DNA from: Gammaproteobacteria bacterium HGW-Gammaproteobacteria-1
GTDB lineage: Bacteria; Pseudomonadota; Gammaproteobacteria; Thiohalomonadales; Thiohalomonadaceae
Reading direction: 5' to 3'
Length of the DNA: 64,000 bases
NCBI GenBank assembly: GCA_002840095.1
Contig: PGZL01000012.1
Coordinates: forward strand, 1 to 64,000
Shown here: positions 9,212 to 18,494 of the stretch, piece by piece
How the letters are laid out: each line of letters opens with the position of its first letter
Numbering within the stretch: position 1 is the stretch's first letter
The notes under the pieces: model-generated
Database searches by the model: none
What the model was told of the DNA's origin: nothing
The model's input: the letters and a program-made list of their open reading frames with translations, nothing else
Made by a program: the position numbers and the translations under genes

Positions 9212-10432
9212 TCAGGCGAACCGATACCCCTTGGGCACCACCACGATGCCCTGTTCGCTCACCGTGAAGCGCTCGCGGTCGCGCTTGCTGTCGTAGCCGA
9301 TCTGCTCGCGCGGCGGAATTTCCACCCCCTTGTCGACGATGCAGCGGCGCAGGCGCGCGCCGGCGCCGACGCTGACGCCCTGGAACAGGATGGCGTCCTC
9401 GACGAAGGCGCCGTCGTCGATGAAGGCCTGGGGAAACAGGATGGAGTGCTGCACGCTGCCGCCGGCGATGACCACGCCGCCGGCGACGATGGAGTTGATG
9501 AAGATGCCCTCGGTGCCGGAGGTGCCGGGCACGGTGCGGGCCGGCGGGGTCTGCATCTGGTAGGAGCGGATGGGCCAGTCCTCCTGGTACAGGTCCAGGG
9601 GTGGCACCGGCTTGAGCAGGTCCATGTTGGCCTGGTAGTAGGCGTCGATGGTGCCCACGTCGCGCCAGTAGCGGTCGGGGGTGACGCGGCCGGTGTCGCC
9701 GCCGAAGCGGTAGGCCATCACCTTCTTGCTGCCGATGAGGCGCGGCAGGATGTCCTTGCCGAAGTCGTGGCTGGAGGAGGCGTCGGCGTGGTCGGCCTCC
9801 AGCTCGTCCAGCAGCAGGCGGCTGGAGAAGACGTAGATGCCCATGGACGCCAGCGCCTGATCCGGCTGGCCCGGTATGGGCTGCGGCTGCTCCGGCTTCT
9901 CCTCGAAGCCGGTGATGCGATCGCTGCCGTCCACCGCCATCACGCCGAAGGCGCGTGCCTCGGCCAGGGGCACTTCCATGGCCGCCACGGTGACGTCGGC
10001 GCCGTTTTCCTTGTGGGCGGTGAGCATGGCCTCGTAGTCCATGCGGTAGATGTGGTCGGCGGAGAGGATCAGCACCGCCTCGGCCTCGCTACGTTCCACC
10101 AGGTACAGGTTCTGGTAGATGGCGTCGGCGGTGCCCTGGTACCAGCGCTCGCCGGTGCGCATCTGCGGCGGCACCGGGGTGATGTACTCGCCCAGTTCCG
10201 GATTGAAGATGGACCAGCCGTCGCGCAGGTGTTTCTGCAACGAGTGCGACTTGTACTGGGTCAGCACCAGCACCCGGCGCAGGCCGGAGTGCAGGCAGTT
10301 GGCCAGCACGAAATCGATGATGCGGTACTTGCCACCGAAGGGCACGGCCGGCTTGGCGCGATCGGCCGTGAGCGGCTTGAGCCGGGTGCCGGTGCCGCCG
10401 GCAAGAACTACGGCTAGGGTCTGGTCCAGCAT
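9212..10432 (-). CDS. glgC: Glucose-1-phosphate adenylyltransferase
   Basis: GlgC makes ADP-glucose from ATP and glucose-1-phosphate, the committed step of bacterial glycogen synthesis, in the cytosol. The N-terminal nucleotidyltransferase fold shows [13 protein letters not shown], the [11 protein letters not shown] region and DHIYRMDY. The C-terminal part has the left-handed beta-helix sequence (hexapeptide-like [10 protein letters not shown]). At 406 residues from ATG 10432 it is of normal family length. The ATG has a GAGGTG site about ten bases upstream, whereas a GTG three codons earlier does not. No other glycogen gene is next to it, so it is probably a separate unit. Allosteric control by glycolytic metabolites is known for the family but not visible here. 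Confidence 0.96.
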   Translation of the reverse strand: MLDQTLAVVLAGGTGTRLKPLTADRAKPAVPFGGKYRIIDFVLANCLHSGLRRVLVLTQYKSHSLQKHLRDGWSIFNPELGEYITPVPPQMRTGERWYQGTADAIYQNLYLVERSEAEAVLILSADHIYRMDYEAMLTAHKENGADVTVAAMEVPLAEARAFGVMAVDGSDRITGFEEKPEQPQPIPGQPDQALASMGIYVFSSRLLLDELEADHADASSSHDFGKDILPRLIGSKKVMAYRFGGDTGRVTPDRYWRDVGTIDAYYQANMDLLKPVPPLDLYQEDWPIRSYQMQTPPARTVPGTSGTEGIFINSIVAGGVVIAGGSVQHSILFPQAFIDDGAFVEDAILFQGVSVGAGARLRRCIVDKGVEIPPREQIGYDSKRDRERFTVSEQGIVVVPKGYRFA

Positions 10433-10569
10433 GATGCACACACCTCTACGGGGTTGGTTTAGTCCCCATGGAGCAAGAAGCGCACCAGGACGAGGCAGGT
10501 GGTGTCCGAGGGGTGTTGTGGTCTGTGGCTTGTGTCAATTTGGTGCATGCCGCGGGGCAGGTGCACCAG

Positions 10570-10646
10570 CAAGTTGCAAGTGACAAGTTTCAAGTGGCAA
10601 GAAAAGGCTTTTCCACTTGTAGCTTGCAACTTGGAACTTGGAACTT
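10570..10646. repeat. 7-bp periodic inverted repeat (CAAGTTN type)
   Basis: The left half (10570-10601) repeats CAAGTNN every seven bases. The right half (about 10614-10646) repeats its complement, CTTGNAA, so the two can fold back. The right end overlaps the stop codon of the minus-strand HD-GYP gene (10645-10647). Confidence 0.75.
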
Positions 10647-13600
10647 ATTTACCATGCCAGGCGAAACCCTTTTCGCGGAACAGCCGCAGGCAGGCGTCCA
10701 CCACCACCGGGTCGAAGCGGGTGCCGCGGTGACGCTCGATCTCCCCCAGCGCGTCTTCCAGCGGCAGGGCCGCGCGGTAGGGCCGGTGCGAGGCCATGGC
10801 CTCGACCACGTCGGCGACGGAGAGGATGCGCGCCTCCAGGAGGATTTCATCGTCCTTGAGGCCCTTGGGATAGCCCGAGCCGTCCAGGCGCTCGTGGTGC
10901 TGTACCACCATGTCGGCCACGGGCCAGGGGAATTCGATACCCTTGACGATGTCGTTGCCCATCACCGGGTGGGACTGGATGATTTCGAACTCGGTGTCGC
11001 TGAGGTGGCCGGGGCGGTTGAGGAATTCGGCCGGCACGTAGATCTTGCCGATGTCGTGGATCAGGGCGCCCAGGCGCAGTCCTTCGGTACGGTCCTCGCC
11101 CAGACCCATTTCGGCGCCGATGGCCGTGGCCAGTTCCGCCACGCGCTGCTGGTGGCCGGCGGTGTAGGGGTCGCGCTTTTCGATGGTGATGGCGATGGCC
11201 TGGATGGTCTGCACCAGGGCGTGCTGCAGGCGCGCGCCGATGTGCTTGCGCTCTTCGTCCACCAGTTTGCGCGCGGTGATGTCGGTCAGGCTGGAACGGC
11301 TCTCCACCACCGTGCCCTGGTCGTCGAGCACCGGCTCCACTGACAGGCTGACCCAGATCACCTGGCCGTCCTTGCGCTGCATCTGCAGCTCGGCACCGTG
11401 CACCTTTCCGCCCAGGCGGAACTGCTCGAACACCTCCTGCGCCCGCGGCCGGCCGTCGGCGGTGTCGGCGTAGAACTGGAACACCTTCATCTGCGCCAGC
11501 TCCTCGCGGTCGTAGCCGAGCAGGCGCACCATGCCCTCGTTGAACTGCACCACGGCGCCGTCCTCGGCGCGCACCGAGCAATAGGCGGTGGGCGCGTATT
11601 CGTACAGCTGGTGATAGCGTTCCTCGCTGCGGGCCAGGTCCTGCTCCGCCCGCTCGCGCCGCAGGCGGCTGCGCTGGCTGACGATGCCGAAGGCGAGGTC
11701 GTTGGACAGCTCGGTGAGCAGGGCCACTTCTTCCTTGTCGAAGGCATCGGGATCGGCGGCGTCGATGGTGAGCACGCCGACGGCCTCGCTGCCGTGGCGC
11801 AGCGGCAGGGCGATGAGCGAGGCATAGCCGCGCTTGCGTGCCTCCTCGCGCCAGGGCGTGTAGGCGGGCTCGGTGAGCAGGTCGTGGGCGATGAAGATTT
11901 CGCCGCTGCGCTGCGCGGTGCCGGTGGGGCCGCTGCCCCATTCGTCCTCGCCCCAGCCGAAGCGCATGGTTTCCAGGTAACCGGCGTCGTGGCCGGCCCA
12001 GGCCACGGGCAGGATGCTCTTTTCCGCGTCCTGCTGCGGATAGCCCACCCAGGCCAGGCGATGGCCGCCCACCTCCACCAGCACGGTGCAGATGTCCTGC
12101 ACCAGTTGCTCCTCGCTCTCGGCACGCACCAGGGTTTCGTTGCCGCGGCTCAGGGTGCGCAGGGCGCGGTTGAGGCGCTGCAGCTCGCGCTCCGCGCGGC
12201 GCGTCTCGGTGACGTCCTGTACGGTGCCGATCATGCGCTGCGGCTTGCGCTGCGCATCGAACACCACCTGCCCCTTCTCGTGCACCACCTTCACCACCTC
12301 GTCCGGCAGCACGATGCGGTGATCGATTTCGTAGGGCGCCTCTTCGCGCAGCGTGGCGTTTACCGCGTCCTGCACCGCCTGCCGATCGTCGGGATGGACA
12401 TAACCCAGGAAGGCCTCGTAGGTGGCGCCGAAGGCCTGCGGCTCGACGCCGAAGATGCGGTAGATTTCGTCGGACCAGTACAGCGAGCCGGCCACGATGT
12501 CCCAGTCCCAGTTGCCCAGGCGCGCGATCTGCTGCGCCTCCTTCAGGCGCGCCTCGCTGCGCCGCACCCGCTCCTCGGCCAGCAGGCGCTTAAGGGCGTT
12601 GCTGATGATCTCGCCCGCGGCGCGCAGCATGCGCACATCCTCTTTCGCCCAGCTGCGCGGCTGCTTCACCACGTCGAAACCGATGTAGCCCTGGGTGTGA
12701 TCGCCGAAGGCCATGGGCACCACCAGCAGCGAACGGATGCCCTCGGCCAGGAACTCGTCGCGCTCCGCCGCCGCCTCGGGCGGCAGGGCCATGACGTCGG
12801 CGACGGATACCAGTTCGTTGTGCAGCAGCCGTTCCTGCAACCAGGGCAGCGCCTGCATCGACAGGGTGGCCAGGCGCCCGGCCTGCGGCACCACGCCGTC
12901 GGCGCACCATTCGTGGATCTCGCCCAGGCGCCCGGTGTCCGGGTCGAGGCTGAAGATGTAGGCGCGATCGGCGCCGACGAACTGCCCAATCAGCTGCAGG
13001 GCCTTGCGGATCTCGCGGCCGATGGAGCCGCTGTCGGCGGTGATGAAATGGCCGGCGATGCCGCCCACCACCGACTCGAAGGCGAGGCGGTACTTGAGCG
13101 CCTCTTCCGCCTCCTTCACCGAGCTCAGGTCCATCAGGGTGAAAACGTAGCCGGTGTGTTCGTTGCGATCGTTGCGCAGGGCGCTGGCGGTGAGGAACAC
13201 CGGCAGCTGCCGCCCGTTGCGCGCCGTCAGCACCGACTCGCCCATCCAGCCCTCGGGTTTGATGGCGTGGGTGAAGACGGCCTCCACCGGGGCGTGCTGG
13301 GCGGGTGCGAACAGCTCGAACATGGAGCGCCCCTCCAGTTCCGCGTGACTGGTGCCGAGCAGGCCGCACAGGGCGGGATTGCAGTAGGTGATGACGCGCC
13401 CGGTGTCGATGACCAGGATGCCCTCGCCGGCCTGGGCCACGGCATGGCTCAGGGTGCGGCGCTGGGCCTCGGCCTGCCGCTCGGCGGTGACGTCCTCCAT
13501 GATGTGGATGGCATGGCGGATGCTGCCGTCGATGTGGCGGATTCCGAAGGATTGCGACACGAAGATTTCGCCCGAGGGCAGCACCACTTCGTCGCCGTGG

Positions 13601-14928
13601 GCCTGCAGGCGATCGGGGAACTGGCGGCAGGCGGGCAGCGGCCCGTCGCTGCGCGGAAACACCTCCCAGTAGCGCTTGCCGATGATCTGCGATGCATCCA
13701 TCCCGGCCCGCGCGATATAGGCGGGATTGCCGTGCACGATGTGCATGTCCTTGTCGTGGATGAAGATGGGATGGGGGATGGCGTCGAAGGCATCGTGCCA
13801 GTCACGCTGGCTCAGCTCGACCCGGCGCCGGCTGTCGTCCAGGTCGCCGAGGGCGCGGCGCAGTTCGGCGGTGCGCTCCGCCACCCGTTGTTCCAGTTCG
13901 TCGCGCGCACGGCACAGATCGGCGTCGGTCACGCGCAGGCGGCGGTTGATGCGGCCGATATAGATCAGACCGCCCAGCAGCAGCACCACCACCAGCGCCC
14001 CGGCCAGCAGCCAGTACCAATACTGGCGCAAGACGTCCTCCAGCCGCACCTTGCCCAGATCGGCGTAGGGGCCGAGGTGCAGTTCGCGCAGCAGGTCGTG
14101 TACCGGCTGGTAGTCGGCCGGGATGGTCCAGCCGGCGGTATTGCCCCGCAACGCCGCCTCGCTGTCGGGCGGCATCTGCATCAGGGCCAGCGCCACGCTA
14201 TGGCCCAGGGCCTGGGGCGTATGCCTCACCCGCGCCATGGGCCACTCCGGGTACAGCCGGGTGCTGCTCAGAAACACGAACTCGGGATGGCTGGCAGGCT
14301 GGATGACGCGATAGTCGTTGAGATTGATCTTGCCTTCCTTGGCCATGCGTTCGAGGGTGTCGCTGCGCACGGTGCCGGCGTCCACGGTGCCGTCGCGCAC
14401 GGCGTAGACCACCGCATCGTGGGTGCCGCCGAAACGCATGGGCCGGAAATCGCGGTAGGGGTCGATGCCGGCCTGCTTCAGTTCGCGCCAGGCGGCATGA
14501 AACCCGCCGAGGGAAAGCTCGTCCACCGCCATGAAGGACTGGCCGACAAGGTCGGTGAATTCGCGCAAATCGTCGCGCCCGGCGCGGGCGAAAACCACGC
14601 CGCCGAAGTGGGTATAGGCCTGCCCCTCGTCGCGGTTGCGCAGGGTGGCGATGCGGCTGGCGCCGTAGCGCAGCTCCATCTCCACGTAATAGGACGAGTT
14701 GGCCAGGACGAAATCCACGCTGCCGTCGCGCACCGCCGGCAGCAACTCGTCGAAATCCAGGGGCACGATGACGAAGTGGTAACCCGGAATGTGGCGGGTC
14801 AGGTGCGCGGCGGTGGCCGACCACATGCGCATGGTCTGCTCCGGGCCGCGCCACGCCAGCACGCCGATCTCCACCTCCACCGGGGCGGCGGCCACGGCGC
14901 TGCCCAGCCACAACAGCAGCGCGAGCAC
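10645..14928 (-). CDS. PhnD-like sensor, multi-PAS/GAF HD-GYP phosphodiesterase
   Basis: This very large signalling protein has 1427 residues. It contains a signal-like N-terminus (LLLWLGSAVAAAP), a periplasmic PhnD/TauA-type ligand-binding domain (about 20-290) and one membrane helix (about 305-328). A short coiled coil, two PAS domains (about 370-620), GAF (about 630-790), PAS (about 805-910), GAF (about 925-1085), PAS (about 1105-1225) and HD-GYP (about 1235-1427) follow. The HD pair is near 1291, HHE near 1344, then DGSGYP, so the catalytic set is intact. A periplasmic oxyanion or phosphonate-like ligand probably controls c-di-GMP hydrolysis inside. The GTG at 14928 gives no positive N-region, so the true start may be slightly upstream. 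It follows the GGDEF gene on the same strand by 126 bp. Confidence 0.9.
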   Translation of the reverse strand: MLALLLWLGSAVAAAPVEVEIGVLAWRGPEQTMRMWSATAAHLTRHIPGYHFVIVPLDFDELLPAVRDGSVDFVLANSSYYVEMELRYGASRIATLRNRDEGQAYTHFGGVVFARAGRDDLREFTDLVGQSFMAVDELSLGGFHAAWRELKQAGIDPYRDFRPMRFGGTHDAVVYAVRDGTVDAGTVRSDTLERMAKEGKINLNDYRVIQPASHPEFVFLSSTRLYPEWPMARVRHTPQALGHSVALALMQMPPDSEAALRGNTAGWTIPADYQPVHDLLRELHLGPYADLGKVRLEDVLRQYWYWLLAGALVVVLLLGGLIYIGRINRRLRVTDADLCRARDELEQRVAERTAELRRALGDLDDSRRRVELSQRDWHDAFDAIPHPIFIHDKDMHIVHGNPAYIARAGMDASQIIGKRYWEVFPRSDGPLPACRQFPDRLQAHGDEVVLPSGEIFVSQSFGIRHIDGSIRHAIHIMEDVTAERQAEAQRRTLSHAVAQAGEGILVIDTGRVITYCNPALCGLLGTSHAELEGRSMFELFAPAQHAPVEAVFTHAIKPEGWMGESVLTARNGRQLPVFLTASALRNDRNEHTGYVFTLMDLSSVKEAEEALKYRLAFESVVGGIAGHFITADSGSIGREIRKALQLIGQFVGADRAYIFSLDPDTGRLGEIHEWCADGVVPQAGRLATLSMQALPWLQERLLHNELVSVADVMALPPEAAAERDEFLAEGIRSLLVVPMAFGDHTQGYIGFDVVKQPRSWAKEDVRMLRAAGEIISNALKRLLAEERVRRSEARLKEAQQIARLGNWDWDIVAGSLYWSDEIYRIFGVEPQAFGATYEAFLGYVHPDDRQAVQDAVNATLREEAPYEIDHRIVLPDEVVKVVHEKGQVVFDAQRKPQRMIGTVQDVTETRRAERELQRLNRALRTLSRGNETLVRAESEEQLVQDICTVLVEVGGHRLAWVGYPQQDAEKSILPVAWAGHDAGYLETMRFGWGEDEWGSGPTGTAQRSGEIFIAHDLLTEPAYTPWREEARKRGYASLIALPLRHGSEAVGVLTIDAADPDAFDKEEVALLTELSNDLAFGIVSQRSRLRRERAEQDLARSEERYHQLYEYAPTAYCSVRAEDGAVVQFNEGMVRLLGYDREELAQMKVFQFYADTADGRPRAQEVFEQFRLGGKVHGAELQMQRKDGQVIWVSLSVEPVLDDQGTVVESRSSLTDITARKLVDEERKHIGARLQHALVQTIQAIAITIEKRDPYTAGHQQRVAELATAIGAEMGLGEDRTEGLRLGALIHDIGKIYVPAEFLNRPGHLSDTEFEIIQSHPVMGNDIVKGIEFPWPVADMVVQHHERLDGSGYPKGLKDDEILLEARILSVADVVEAMASHRPYRAALPLEDALGEIERHRGTRFDPVVVDACLRLFREKGFAWHGK

Positions 14929-15054
14929 CGCCAGGCCGCGTCGAGCGGCAGGGGGTACGACACGAATTGGCGGTCTGGACTGGTACAGCGCGGCGACCCT
15001 CTTTGCTTATTCGTTAGTGTAGGTGTCCACGCAGAACGCGCAAAAAAGCATACG

Positions 15055-17124
15055 TTAATCGTGGTCTTTATAGAAGCAGTAGCGGTTGCGTCCGCTCGCC
15101 TTGGCGCGGTACATCGCCCCGTCGGCGTGCTGCAACAGGGCATCGATGGTATCGCCATCCGCGGGATAGAGCACGATGCCGATGGAAGCCGACAGGATCA
15201 CCTCGCGCTCCTGTATTTCGAACGGTTGCTGCAGTACGTGCAGCACCTTCTGCGCGACGATGCCGGCGCCGTCCAGGCCGTGGACCTGCGCCAGCACCAT
15301 GGCGAATTCGTCGCCGCCGAGGCGGGCCACGGTATCACTGTCGCGCATGCAGCCCAGCAGCCGTTGCGCCGCCTGCTGCAGCAATTCGTCACCGGCGGCA
15401 TGGCCCAGGCTGTCGTTGACCTGCTTGAAGCCGTCGAGGTCGATGTACAGCAGTCCGGCCTCGCGCCCACCGGCATCGGCCAGGTTCAGCGCCTGCTCCA
15501 GGCGCACGGCGAACAGGTCGCGGTTGGGCAGACCGGTGAGGCCGTCGTAGTGGGCCTGGCGCCAGATGGCTTCCTCCTGCGCCTTGCGTTCGGTGATGTC
15601 CTCCTTCACCGCCACGAAGTGGGTGACCCGGCCCTGTTCGTCCTTGATGGGCGATATCTGCGCGCTCTCCCAGAACAGGTGCCCGTCCTTGGCCTTGTTC
15701 AGCACCTCGCCGTGCCACACCTCGCCGCCCTTGATGGTGGCCCACAGCCGTTCGTAGGTCTTGAGCGGCGTGGTGCCCGACTGCCACATACGCGGATTTT
15801 CACCTATCACCTCTTCGGGCTGGTAGCCGGTCATCTCGACGAAACGCGGATTGACGTACTCGATGGTGCCCTCGCTGTCGGTGATGATGGCCGAGGCCGG
15901 GCTGTGCTCCACGGCGGAGGACAGCTTGCGCAGCTGCGCCTCGGCCTGTTTGCGCGCGGTGATGTCGCTGAAGGTGAGCACGGCGCCGAGCAGCTGGCCG
16001 TCGGTGTGCAGCGGGTGGGAACGGTACTCCACCGGGAAGCTGCTGCCGTCGGCGCGCCAGAACACGTCAGCATCGTCGTGCACCACGCGACCGTCGCGCA
16101 GGGTGGTGTGCAGCGCGCATTCGGCCAGGGGACGGGGCTGGCCGTCGGCATAGCTGTGGTGGATCAGTTCGTGCACCGGCAGGCCCAGCAGCTGCTCCGG
16201 GCGCTCCAGTCCCAGCAGGCGCAGCGCCTCGGGATTGACCAGGGTGCAGGTGCCCTCCAGGTTCATGCCGACGATGCCCTCGCCCGAGGACTCGATGAAC
16301 AGGCGCAGCTGCGCCTCCGCCTGGCGGCGTTCCGCCACTTCGTCCCGCAGCTCGGCGGTGCGTTGCTGCACCAGCACCTCGGTCTGCGCCCGGGCTCCTT
16401 CCAGCGCCAGCATCTGGCGGCGGAAGCGCGACAGGGCGAACAGGGTCAGGCCGGACAGCAGCAGCCACACCGCCAGGTGGGTCAGGGCGACGTTGCGCAG
16501 CTGCACCGCCTCCGGGGCCAGCAGCGGCGCCGCGGCGAAGGAAACGCTCACCCCGCCGCGGATGTCGCCCAGCTTGTAGCCCTGGTGCAGGTGGCATTTC
16601 AGGCAAGGCTGCTGCACCCGTAGCGGCGCGATGAAGCGGAACACGGCGTCGCCGCCCTGATCCACCAGTTCGCTCACCTCGCCCGTCCCCTGCTCGAAGC
16701 GCTCCAGCTGGGTGCGCTCCCAGGGGTCCGGGGCATTGTGGGGATTGAGCGGCTTGAGGCTGGTGAGGTGCAGGCGCAGCTGGCTCAGCTCCATCACCAC
16801 GTCGGTGAGCTGGCGCGTCATATAGGCCGGGTTGATCATGGTGAGATGGGTGCCCGAGGGCGTGGTGATCTCGCGGTCCGGCACTTCCAGGTAGGGATTG
16901 GGCCGGGTGTACTCGTCGATGGGGGCATAGACGCCGCCGTGGCGCGCGTTCCACAGGCGTACCGACTCCACCATCTTGAACACGAACTGGGCCCGATCAT
17001 TGGCCAACTGGTAGGCCTTGCGCTCCATTTCGGCCTGGTTCCACAGAAACGAGGCCAGCACCACGAGGGTCCAGATCAGGATCGGCAGCGGCCAGTAGCG
17101 GTATTGGAGTATGACTTTGCTCAT
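15055..17124 (-). CDS. DUF3365 haem-motif PAS-GGDEF diguanylate cyclase
   Basis: Residues 12-28 form a membrane helix. A periplasmic DUF3365/Tll0287-like domain (about 30-205) carries a CLKCH c-type haem motif at 174-178. A second helix lies near 215-235. A coiled coil, two PAS domains (about 260-505) and a GGDEF domain (about 515-689) follow. The catalytic GGDEF is at 603-607. An inhibitory-site RxxD (RDSD, 594-597) stands exactly five residues before it, so the enzyme should make c-di-GMP and be product-inhibited. No EAL domain is present. The haem suggests redox or gas sensing. The gene precedes the large HD-GYP gene on the same strand, pairing synthesis and breakdown of c-di-GMP in one probable operon. 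Confidence 0.92.
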   Translation of the reverse strand: MSKVILQYRYWPLPILIWTLVVLASFLWNQAEMERKAYQLANDRAQFVFKMVESVRLWNARHGGVYAPIDEYTRPNPYLEVPDREITTPSGTHLTMINPAYMTRQLTDVVMELSQLRLHLTSLKPLNPHNAPDPWERTQLERFEQGTGEVSELVDQGGDAVFRFIAPLRVQQPCLKCHLHQGYKLGDIRGGVSVSFAAAPLLAPEAVQLRNVALTHLAVWLLLSGLTLFALSRFRRQMLALEGARAQTEVLVQQRTAELRDEVAERRQAEAQLRLFIESSGEGIVGMNLEGTCTLVNPEALRLLGLERPEQLLGLPVHELIHHSYADGQPRPLAECALHTTLRDGRVVHDDADVFWRADGSSFPVEYRSHPLHTDGQLLGAVLTFSDITARKQAEAQLRKLSSAVEHSPASAIITDSEGTIEYVNPRFVEMTGYQPEEVIGENPRMWQSGTTPLKTYERLWATIKGGEVWHGEVLNKAKDGHLFWESAQISPIKDEQGRVTHFVAVKEDITERKAQEEAIWRQAHYDGLTGLPNRDLFAVRLEQALNLADAGGREAGLLYIDLDGFKQVNDSLGHAAGDELLQQAAQRLLGCMRDSDTVARLGGDEFAMVLAQVHGLDGAGIVAQKVLHVLQQPFEIQEREVILSASIGIVLYPADGDTIDALLQHADGAMYRAKASGRNRYCFYKDHD

Positions 17125-17350
17125 CGGACACCCAGCTTAGGAATAGCGCCTTCCGATGGCCCGGACGCGGCGTGTGGCGCGTCATGAATAGTAGGGATGG
17201 AGGCCGGCCCCTGCGTGACCGGGTTCACATTATGGGTGGAGCCGCAGGGAATAGGCAAATGGGCGCCGCCGACCCCGGCCAACGGCCCGTCCGGCGCCTT
17301 GGCATGCCGCTTGCTGAACAACCATGGATTTCAGTCTGGATAGATAGACC

Positions 17351-17950
17351 ATGCCGCAGCAGGACCCCAAGCCCGGATTACGCGTGTTGCTGTGCGACGA
17401 GGACCGCGGCCGGGCGGCGCTCCTGGAACAGGCCCTGGCCGACGCCGGCTACAGCGTCATCGCCCGGCTGGCGGGCGCGGAGAACCTCAGCGCCGAGGTG
17501 GCGCGCCACCAGCCCGACGTGATCATCATCGATCTCGACTCCCCCGACCGCGACACCCTGGAGCAGATGCGCAGCATCAGCCGCGAACAGCCGCGGCCCA
17601 TCGTCATGTTCGCCGAGGACGACGACAGCGGCACCATCAACCAGGCCATCAAGGCCGGGGTCAGTGCCTACGTGGTCGACGGCCTGAGCGGCAAGCGGGT
17701 GCGGCCGGTGATGGAAGTGGCCATTGCCCGCTTCCGCGAATACCAGGCCCTGCGCGAGGAACTGGCGCGCACCCGCAGCTCGCTGGAGGAGCGCAAGATC
17801 ATCGACCAGGCCAAGGGCCTGCTGATGCAGCACCGCAAGATGAACGAAAATGAGGCCTACCAGGCCCTGCGCAAGCTGGCCATGGACCAGGGCAAGAAAC
17901 TGCCCGAAGTGGCGCGCAACGTCATTGCCATCATGCAGTTGCTTGGATAA
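17351..17950 (+). CDS. nasT: NasT-type ANTAR antitermination regulator
   Basis: The protein has 199 residues. An N-terminal receiver-like fold (about 10-125) contains the acidic CDED and the IIDLDSPD phospho-acceptor region. A coiled-coil linker and a C-terminal ANTAR RNA-binding domain (about 140-198) follow, reading RKIIDQAKGLLMQ then NEAYQALRKLAMD. ANTAR proteins bind twin hexaloop hairpins in nascent RNA and stop terminator formation. In NasST systems NasS holds NasT inactive without nitrate. Such a leader lies between this gene and nrtA (18325-18460), and a NasS-like gene lies downstream (22107). The ribosome site is weak. It is transcribed toward the nrt genes but has its own 3' region with repeats. 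Confidence 0.93.
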   Translation: MPQQDPKPGLRVLLCDEDRGRAALLEQALADAGYSVIARLAGAENLSAEVARHQPDVIIIDLDSPDRDTLEQMRSISREQPRPIVMFAEDDDSGTINQAIKAGVSAYVVDGLSGKRVRPVMEVAIARFREYQALREELARTRSSLEERKIIDQAKGLLMQHRKMNENEAYQALRKLAMDQGKKLPEVARNVIAIMQLLG

Positions 17951-17956
17951 AGGCAG

Positions 17957-18015
17957 ATGCAAGATGCAAGTTACAAGATACAAGTGAATGTACTCGCTGC
18001 GCTCGTGTTGTTTTG
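17957..18015. repeat. 7-bp periodic repeat after nasT
   Basis: Starting six bases after the nasT stop, GCAAGAT/ACAAGAT units repeat every seven bases (17957-17986). They are followed by a segment complementary to one near 29430 (ACGAGCGCAGCGAG). It is one half of the element found whole at 29358-29481. A separate GTCGGGCTTCAGCCCGAC palindrome lies at 18100-18117. Confidence 0.65.
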
Positions 18016-18293
18016 AATCGAAACTAATGGTGCGCGCAGCGCATCCACCGGCCGCACACCGGTCGCGAATGCGATTCGCTCCTACCCGGTACATCGTGGG
18101 TCGGGCTTCAGCCCGACAACGGTGGTGAGCGGTCGCAATTGCCGAACCGACGCCCGCCCCGCATCGATGCACCGTAAACAGGCAACATGCCTCGCCTTGG
18201 TGCAGCGCAACCCTCGCGCACCAGCCCCGTCACAGCGCATCGCGCACCCTGATTCCTTATTACTGCTGGCCTCCCGGGCCGGTGCACCACCTC

Positions 18294-18309
18294 TGGCACG
18301 ACGGTTGCA
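18294..18309 (+). promoter_or_regulatory. Sigma-54 promoter of the nitrate assimilation operon
   Basis: TGGCACG-N4-TTGCA matches the -24/-12 consensus for RpoN holoenzyme with no mismatch. Transcription would begin near 18320, just before the first ANTAR hairpin. A nitrogen-responsive activator such as NtrC would be expected to drive it. GGTGC/GCACC motifs lie at about 18198-18288, but no clean NtrC site could be fixed. Confidence 0.85.
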
Positions 18310-18324
18310 AAACACCTGACAAGC

Positions 18325-18374
18325 ACCGGCAACGAAGCCGGTCTCACCCGAACGCACAGTGCCCAATGGCGGGC
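18325..18374 (+). ncRNA. Two-hexaloop ANTAR target in the nrtA leader
   Basis: Hairpin 1 (18325-18342) has the 6-bp stem ACCGGC/GCCGGT and the loop AACGAA. Hairpin 2 (18361-18374) has the stem GCCC/GGGC and the loop AATGGC. Both loops have six bases with A at position 1 and G at position 4, the recognition rule known for ANTAR proteins. The 18-base linker is on the long side. The pair sits between the predicted start of transcription and an intrinsic terminator, and the ANTAR gene nasT is immediately upstream. Confidence 0.75.
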
Positions 18375-18408
18375 CCGCGGCGGGTGACGGCAACAGGCTG
18401 AACAGGAC

Positions 18409-18460
18409 AAAGGCGTCCATGCGTGTGGATTTCGATCCGCACGGATGGACGCCTTTTTTA
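18409..18460 (+). terminator. Leader terminator (attenuator) before nrtA
   Basis: A 22-bp stem with one mismatch and one G-U pair (18409-18430 with 18435-18458) closes a TTCG tetraloop and ends in a run of seven Ts. It stands 35 bp before the nrtA ATG and downstream of the promoter, so it must be read through for the operon to be expressed. This is the expected target of NasT antitermination. Confidence 0.88.
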
Positions 18461-18494
18461 TTTCCCGAAATTCCGCAACCAGGGGAGAGAGGCA

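Noticed and set aside
11398-16623. A very long open frame on the + strand (over 1700 codons) opposite the HD-GYP and GGDEF genes
   Set aside because: It is antisense to two proteins with complete conserved motifs, and its translation is low-complexity (G, A, V, H, Q), as expected from the complement of GC-rich codons.
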